Shown here: positions 59,484-64,000 of the stretch, piece by piece
How the letters are laid out: each line of letters opens with the position of its first letter
Position numbering within the stretch: position 1 is the stretch's first letter
From: Arthrobacter terricola
GTDB taxonomy: Bacteria; Actinomycetota; Actinomycetes; Actinomycetales; Micrococcaceae
Reading direction: 5' to 3'
DNA length: 64,000 bases
Assembly: GCF_004354015.1 (NCBI RefSeq)
Contig: NZ_SMRU01000025.1
Location: forward strand, 12,055 to 76,054
The notes under the pieces: model-generated
Told to the model about the DNA's origin: nothing
Seen by the model: the letters and a program-made list of their open reading frames with translations, nothing else
Database searches by the model: none
Made by a program: the position numbers and the translations under genes

Positions 59484-60161
59484 CTAAAACCGGAGTTCGA
59501 TGACCCGGCGGCCCGAGCCGTCCAAAGCGGCTGTGGCGGTAACCGATGAGTAATCGGGGATCTGCCACAGCCCTTCGGCCGCGTCTCCCCCGTTTTCGCC
59601 GACCACCACGGTAGCCATGCCTGCAGCCCTGGCCGAAGCGATTCCAGCCGGCGCGTCTTCGAAGACAACAACTTCGGAAGGCTCGACGCCAAGGAGCGCG
59701 GCGGCCTTGAGGTAGCCTTCGGGATCCGGTTTTCCGTGGGTCACGGCTTCGGCCGTGACCGCCGTGGCCGGGAATTCAAGGCCGGCAGCGTGCATCCGCA
59801 AGCCCGCGAGGACCCGGTCGGCGGACGTGACCATCGCGACGGCGTCGGCCGGCAAGGACTGCAGCAACTGCTCCGCTCCGGGCAGCGCGATGATGCCGTC
59901 CGTCCGGGTCCGCTCCATTTCGCCAAGTTCCTCGGTCAACGCGTCAACGTCCGCGTCGGCAGGGGCAAAGCGGCGAACCGTGTCCCGCGCCTGGACGCCG
60001 TGGGAGGTCCGCAGGATCTCCTCGAAGTCCAGGCCGTACCGCCGCGAAAATTCGCCCCACACTTGTTCCACGATCGCGGTGGAGTCAACCAAGGTGCCGT
60101 CCATGTCGAACAGGACAGCGCGAACGGTCAGGGTTTTCACGGTTTCAGTTGGCAGGCTCAT
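59484..60161 (-). CDS. HAD-family phosphatase (phosphoglucomutase/sugar-phosphatase type)
   Basis: 225 residues. HAD motifs: FDMDGTLVDS (nucleophile Asp), TSAD, KPDPEGY and VFEDAPAGI. The cap domain and length fit the DOG/GPP/beta-phosphoglucomutase subgroup, which acts on small sugar phosphates or glycerol phosphate. It converges with the GT39 genes, with two bases between stops. Confidence 0.85.
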   Translation of the reverse strand: MSLPTETVKTLTVRAVLFDMDGTLVDSTAIVEQVWGEFSRRYGLDFEEILRTSHGVQARDTVRRFAPADADVDALTEELGEMERTRTDGIIALPGAEQLLQSLPADAVAMVTSADRVLAGLRMHAAGLEFPATAVTAEAVTHGKPDPEGYLKAAALLGVEPSEVVVFEDAPAGIASARAAGMATVVVGENGGDAAEGLWQIPDYSSVTATAALDGSGRRVIELRF

Positions 60162-60249
60162 CTATCCATGGTGCCCGGACGGACGGTCCATTGCACAAAT
60201 TTTACGGGCAGCCCGGGTTTACGGCGGCCGGGCTTTTACGGCGGAAGTC

Positions 60250-60627
60250 CTAGCCGTTGGGCCGGTGCGGGATGTACTGGACGGCCCATTTGTTGCCGTC
60301 AGGATCCGCGAAGTACACGAAGTGGCCCCAGTCCTGGACGTCGATATCGCTGACGTCCACGCCGTTCGCCTTGAGCTGGTCGTGGGCCTCCTGGATGTTG
60401 GATACCACCATTTGGAGGCTGGGAGCCGTGCCCGGAGGGGCGTCGTTGAGGCCTTCGCCGATGCAGATGGAGCAAGCCGAGCCGGGCGGAGTCAATTGGA
60501 CAAAGCGGATGCCGTCCATGGGCCGCTCGTCGTAGTCGGCGTTGAAGCCCACCCTGTTGACGTAGAAATCCTTGGCGCGGTCCACATCGGACACGGGGAC
60601 AAACACAAGTTCAAGTTTCCAGTCCAT
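60250..60627 (-). CDS. VOC-family (glyoxalase/bleomycin-resistance fold) protein
   Basis: 125 residues from ATG 60627; a longer start at 60681 enters the palindromic repeat. The fold pattern is clear: MDWKLELVFVPVSDVDRAKDFYVNRVGF..., PPGSACSICIG and YFADPDGNKWAVQY (terminal metal/ligand strand). The family includes glyoxalases, dioxygenases and antibiotic-binding proteins; the substrate is not predictable. Confidence 0.8.
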   Translation of the reverse strand: MDWKLELVFVPVSDVDRAKDFYVNRVGFNADYDERPMDGIRFVQLTPPGSACSICIGEGLNDAPPGTAPSLQMVVSNIQEAHDQLKANGVDVSDIDVQDWGHFVYFADPDGNKWAVQYIPHRPNG

Positions 60628-60679
60628 GCGCCACAGGCTATCGGCGGAGCCGGCAAACCGGTAGGGGGTTAATCTTGGC

Positions 60680-60740
60680 AACGCGGGGTCACCTACGGCC
60701 CGTTTTTAGCGGCAACATGGGCCGTAGGTGACCCCACGTT
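60680..60740. repeat. Dispersed palindromic element, copy A
   Basis: Arms CGCGGGGTCACCTACGGCCC and GGGCCGTAGGTGACCCCACG enclose the loop GTTTTTAGCGGCAACAT. Copy B at 63033-63090 is nearly identical, including the loop. Copy A lies just after the stop of the leftward DHA2 exporter, where it may also act as a terminator. Confidence 0.85.
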
Positions 60741-60743
60741 TAC

Positions 60744-62201
60744 TCAGGCACCTTGCAGGGAAGGCTCGACGACGGCGCCGGCCGGGGTGCCGGCGCCGTC
60801 TTGGCTTGCGGAAAGCTGCGCTGCCAGAACGCGGGCGCGGGCGCGGGATGGGAGGAGCCAAGCCACCAAAGTGGCCAGGACCAGCACGGACGCACCAACG
60901 TAGATCGCCGGAATGGCGGCGTCGACATAGCCGGTGGGCGTGAGTTTTCCACCGGCTCCCGTGAACACTGCAGTCAGGACAGCAACGCCTAGGGCAACCC
61001 CGATTTCACGGAGCGTGGAGTTGGTTCCGCTCGCTTTCGCGTGGTCCTCGGCACGCACGTTGGCGAGCACCGCCGTCGACATCGGGGCGAAAACCAAGCC
61101 CATGCCGATTCCGGCCGCAATGAAGCCTGGTATCAAGGACTCGTACGGAACGCTCGCGGAAAGGACCCCCGCGAGCCAGAACATGCCAGCCGCGAGCAAG
61201 GCGAGACCCGTGATCATCAAAGTCCTGGTGCCGAGCCGTGGTGCAAGCAGACCCGCCAGCGGTGCCACGAACATGGGAGCCAGAGTCCAGGGCATGGTCA
61301 TGACGCCTGCTGCGAGCGGTCCGTGACCCTGCACCACTTGCAGGAACTGGATGAGGATGAAGACGGAACCGAAGATCCCGAAGCTAAACGTCAGACCGAT
61401 CAGGTTGGCCATCGTGAAGCTCCGATCGCGGAAGAGTCGAAGGGGCAGCAGCGGCGCAGACACTCGGGATTCCCACAATAGGAAGGCGAGCAACAGGACT
61501 CCGCCACCGATCAATGCGCCTAGCACCTGGGCGCTGGACCATCCGGCGTCGTTCCCGCGGACGATGCCGAACACGAGCGCCAGGAGGCCCAGACCGGAAA
61601 GCAGCAGGCCGACGACGTCGGCCCGGACGCGGGCACCGAAGCTGTTCGGCAAGGCCACGAGCGCGAGCGGAACAGAGACGATTCCAATGGGGACGTTGAG
61701 CCAGAAGATGGCTTCCCAGTTCCATCCCTCCACCACGGCGCCGCCGATCAGGGGACCGAGAGCTACGCCAAGGCCGGAGACTCCACCCCAGATGCCGATT
61801 GCAAGCGGACGAAGCTTGTCAGTCACGGAGCCGACCAACAGGGTGAGCGAGAGCGGCATGAGGGCCGCGGAGCCGACGCCTTGCACGGCGCGGGCGGCGA
61901 TAAGCTGCCACGATTCCGTGCTGAGGGCGGCGGCTGCGGATGCCACGGTGAAGATCGCCAGGCCCGCGATGAAAACGTGCCGGCGGCCGAAGCGGTCTCC
62001 CAGGCCGACCGCCAGCAGCATGAACGCCGCGAAGCTCAAGGAGTATGCGTTGACGATCCACTGGAGTTCTTCGACGCTGGCGCCGAGGGCCTTGTGCATC
62101 ACGGGCAAAGCGTTGGTGACCACGAGGTTGTCCAGGGTGGCCATGAAGACAGGAAGCGAGGCCGCCACGATGGCGAGCCAGACGGGAATGGTGCGTTTCA
62201 T
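60744..62201 (-). CDS. DHA2-family MFS exporter (EmrB/QacA type)
   Basis: 485 residues from ATG 62201, six bases behind GGAG. Fourteen helices; motifs include MATLDNLVVTNALPVM, GDRFGRRHVF (motif A) and GPLIGGAVV (motif C). It is divergent from a TetR gene, the classic layout of a repressed drug pump. The intergenic region carries two matching palindromes. Confidence 0.88.
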   Translation of the reverse strand: MKRTIPVWLAIVAASLPVFMATLDNLVVTNALPVMHKALGASVEELQWIVNAYSLSFAAFMLLAVGLGDRFGRRHVFIAGLAIFTVASAAAALSTESWQLIAARAVQGVGSAALMPLSLTLLVGSVTDKLRPLAIGIWGGVSGLGVALGPLIGGAVVEGWNWEAIFWLNVPIGIVSVPLALVALPNSFGARVRADVVGLLLSGLGLLALVFGIVRGNDAGWSSAQVLGALIGGGVLLLAFLLWESRVSAPLLPLRLFRDRSFTMANLIGLTFSFGIFGSVFILIQFLQVVQGHGPLAAGVMTMPWTLAPMFVAPLAGLLAPRLGTRTLMITGLALLAAGMFWLAGVLSASVPYESLIPGFIAAGIGMGLVFAPMSTAVLANVRAEDHAKASGTNSTLREIGVALGVAVLTAVFTGAGGKLTPTGYVDAAIPAIYVGASVLVLATLVAWLLPSRARARVLAAQLSASQDGAGTPAGAVVEPSLQGA

Positions 62202-62244
62202 GATGACTCCACGGGTCTCTGTTGGTGCCACAGTCGTTCTTGTT

Positions 62245-62292
62245 GTAATCGAATGATTACTTATCAGGAAAAGTTAGTTATCGACTGATAAC
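62245..62292. promoter_or_regulatory. Twin TetR operators between exporter and repressor
   Basis: GTAATC-GAAT-GATTAC (62245-62260) and GTTATC-GACT-GATAAC (62277-62292) are 16-bp palindromes spaced 32 bp (three helical turns). The second touches the ATG of the TetR gene at 62293, so that mRNA may be leaderless. Confidence 0.8.
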
Positions 62293-63006
62293 ATGTCAAG
62301 TGTGGCGAAGAAAATAGTGGGCACAGACGCCCCGGAATCCCCGGCAATCCAGGCAACCGCCGAACGCATTCCCGCTGCGCGGCGCCGCGAACTCATCCTT
62401 GAAGCCGCCACCGGAGTCTTTGCCGAGCGCGGCTACGCCGGATCAACCACCGACCAGGTAGCCAAAGCTGCGGGCATCAGCCAGCCATACGTCGTGCGCA
62501 TGTTCGGCACCAAGGAAGCCCTCTTCCTGGAAGCCCTTGACCGGGCCCATGGAAAATTGCTGAGTGCGTTCCGCTCCGTGATTGCCGCTTACGACGCCGG
62601 AGAACTGGCCGAACAGCTTGGGCAACTTGATCCGGACCAGGGCAACGCCCGGCCACAACAGCTCAAACAGCTCATGGCGATCGCGTATGCGGACCTCGTG
62701 GAGGACCGTGGGATCCTCATGATGCTGATGCAGGCCTTCGTGGCGGGCCACGAGCCGGCCATCGGAGCACGCGCCAGGGAAGGATTCCTCGACATCTACC
62801 GGCTCGTCCGCGACGAAGCCGGACTGCCGCCGGAAGCAGCCCGCGATTTCCTCGCGCAGGGAATGCTAATGAACACCCTGATCGGCATCCGCCTGCCGGA
62901 CATCTATCAGCAGGACTCCACAGCGGAGGAACTACTGGAATGCACGCTGCGGGCCAAGCTGCCCCTCGTTCTCAAGGCAAGCCAGGCGCAGCGTCAGGCG
63001 GTGTGA
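62293..63006 (+). CDS. TetR-family repressor of the DHA2 exporter
   Basis: 237 residues. The HTH (GSTTDQVAKAAGISQPYVVRMFGTKEALFLEALDRAH) is typical, with a longer disordered start of about 25 residues. No ribosome site precedes the ATG, which abuts an operator. It likely represses both its own gene and the divergent exporter until a drug binds its C-terminal domain. Confidence 0.87.
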   Translation: MSSVAKKIVGTDAPESPAIQATAERIPAARRRELILEAATGVFAERGYAGSTTDQVAKAAGISQPYVVRMFGTKEALFLEALDRAHGKLLSAFRSVIAAYDAGELAEQLGQLDPDQGNARPQQLKQLMAIAYADLVEDRGILMMLMQAFVAGHEPAIGARAREGFLDIYRLVRDEAGLPPEAARDFLAQGMLMNTLIGIRLPDIYQQDSTAEELLECTLRAKLPLVLKASQAQRQAV

Positions 63007-63032
63007 GGCTGAGGGGTGCCGTCGCGTCCAAA

Positions 63033-63090
63033 TGCGGGGTCACTTACGGCCCGTTTTTGGCGGCAACTTAGGCCGTAGGTGACCCCGCGT
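63033..63090. repeat. Dispersed palindromic element, copy B
   Basis: Arms GCGGGGTCACTTACGGCC and GGCCGTAGGTGACCCCGC with the loop CGTTTTTGGCGGCAACTTA. It matches copy A at 60680-60740 in arms and loop and sits between the convergent TetR and upp genes. Confidence 0.85.
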
Positions 63091-63100
63091 TGCCGCTGAG

Positions 63101-63736
63101 CTACCCAGTCACCCCGTAGAGACGGTCTCCGGCATCGCCAAGGCCCGGGACGATGTAGGCCTTCTCGTTGAGCTTCTCGTCAATCGACGCGAGCACGATC
63201 TTCACGTTGGCATCGGACAGTTCGTCCTCGAGCTTGGCCAGGCCTTCCGGCGCAGCCAGGAGGCAAATGCAAGTAACATCCGAGGCACCGCGCCTGAAGA
63301 GGAACTTGATGGCTTCGCGCAAGGTTCCGCCGGTGGCGAGCATGGGGTCCAGGACGAAAACCTGACGGCCCGTGAGGTCGTCCGGCAAGCGCTCGGCGTA
63401 CGTGATGATGTCCAGGGTTTCTTCGTCACGGGCCATGCCCAGGAACCCGACCTCGGCGGTGGGAACCAGCTTGGTCATGCCCTCGAGCATTCCCAGGCCT
63501 GCGCGCAGGATGGGGACCACGAGCGGCGTCGGCTTGGTGAAGGCCGTACCCACGGTCCTGGTTACGGGAGTTTCGATCTCCACGGGTTCGGTCCTGACCT
63601 CGCGGGTGGCCTCGTAGGCCAGGAGCGTGACGAGTTCTTCCGTCAGGCGCCGGAAGACCGGGGAAGGGGTGTTCTTGTCCCGCAGTACGGTGAGCTTGTG
63701 AGCGACCAGCGGGTGGTCCACGACGAATGTGCGCAT
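63101..63736 (-). CDS. upp: Uracil phosphoribosyltransferase
   Basis: 211 residues, the usual length. PRPP loop VLDPMLATGGTL, the uracil-binding PGLGDAGDR near the C-terminus and ILRAGLGM match UPRTases. It makes UMP from uracil and PRPP in the pyrimidine salvage pathway. The neighbouring tadA starts in the opposite direction 24 bp away, so the two share a short promoter region. Confidence 0.95.
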   Translation of the reverse strand: MRTFVVDHPLVAHKLTVLRDKNTPSPVFRRLTEELVTLLAYEATREVRTEPVEIETPVTRTVGTAFTKPTPLVVPILRAGLGMLEGMTKLVPTAEVGFLGMARDEETLDIITYAERLPDDLTGRQVFVLDPMLATGGTLREAIKFLFRRGASDVTCICLLAAPEGLAKLEDELSDANVKIVLASIDEKLNEKAYIVPGLGDAGDRLYGVTG

Positions 63737-63759
63737 GGTTCCAAAACTATCATTGAGGC

Positions 63760-64000
63760 ATGATCCCCACCGAGCCTTATCACGCGGAACACAGGGCCTG
63801 GATGGGCCTCGCCCTGGACGAGGCCCGGCGCGCGCTGGACACCGAGGACGTGCCGATCGGCGCCGTCGTACTAGGGCCCGACGGCGGCGTGCTGGGTGCC
63901 GGTCGGAACGAACGGGAAGCGCACGGCGACCCCACCGCGCACGCCGAGATCGTCGCTATCCGCCAAGCAGCTGCCGCCCTGCAACGCCACGCGTTGGAGC
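63760..64000 (+). CDS. tadA: tRNA-specific adenosine deaminase (3' end outside window)
   Basis: The ATG at 63760 opens a frame that runs off the right edge after 80 codons. The sequence (AWMGLALDEARRALDTEDVP, IGAVVLGPDG, and HAE at residues 61-63) is the N-terminal half of a cytidine/deoxycytidylate-type zinc deaminase; HAE is the catalytic motif. TadA makes inosine at position 34 of tRNA-Arg(ACG), the tRNA encoded at 26346-26419. The PCxxC motif lies beyond the edge. Confidence 0.88.
   Translation, partial: MIPTEPYHAEHRAWMGLALDEARRALDTEDVPIGAVVLGPDGGVLGAGRNEREAHGDPTAHAEIVAIRQAAAALQRHALE

Overview
The window is high-GC actinobacterial DNA that looks like Arthrobacter or a close Micrococcaceae relative. 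This assignment rests on recognised gene families (GTP-type PEP carboxykinase, an NsrR/Hmp pair, a NanR/SatABCD-like sialate cluster, a ydaO riboswitch in front of a wall lytic gene) and on base composition, not on a database search. Positions 1 to about 15,360 are the right part of an integrated siphophage. From about 15,360 to the right edge is ordinary chromosome.

Prophage (1-15,362). Rightward late genes run from the C-terminal part of a tape measure protein with a built-in M23 peptidase, through Dit-like, Gp37-like and other minor tail proteins, to small membrane proteins, a CHAP endolysin, a two-helix holin candidate and two tail-fibre genes. A leftward cargo block follows: an OafA-like acyltransferase fused to an SGNH domain, an SGNH lipoprotein, a ClpP-fold protease of the serine dehydrogenase proteinase type with a tiny gene just upstream, and a short unknown gene. 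A double-HTH excisionase-like gene then reads toward the end. The prophage stops in a 3' tRNA-Ser fragment (attR) followed by the tRNA terminator. Capsid, packaging and integrase genes are not in the window.

Chromosome 15.4-26.5 kb: a secreted metallophosphoesterase; a leftward RecQ/MFS pair; phosphomannomutase and a small conserved protein; NsrR and flavohemoglobin with a clear operator (nitric oxide defence); pckG; and tRNA-Arg(ACG).

26.6-36.4 kb is a sialic acid uptake and degradation cluster: a FadR-type GntR regulator, divergent to an Opp/Dpp-type ABC transporter (Tat lipoprotein, permease, permease-ATPase fusion, ATPase), then NanA, NanK and NanE. Two related palindromes lie in the control region, and a roughly 330-bp inverted-repeat element sits between nanA and nanK. 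Next come a flavin disulfide oxidoreductase and a class C beta-lactamase-like lipoprotein.

39.5-49 kb: a TetR-controlled operon (degenerate ABC ATPase, YhgE/Pip membrane protein, TetR), a Bcr/CflA exporter, an EamA exporter divergent from a LysR regulator, SixA, and an orphan winged-helix regulator with a long AT-rich upstream region.

49-59.5 kb looks like an envelope block: a membrane-anchored protein divergent from a two-component system, a c-di-AMP (ydaO) riboswitch upstream of a secreted transglycosylase-like protein, then a GT2-GtrA fusion and two tandem GT39 glycosyltransferases. The right end has a HAD phosphatase, a VOC protein, a DHA2 exporter divergent from its TetR repressor with two operators, upp, and the start of tadA. 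Two near-identical palindromic elements flank the exporter/TetR pair.
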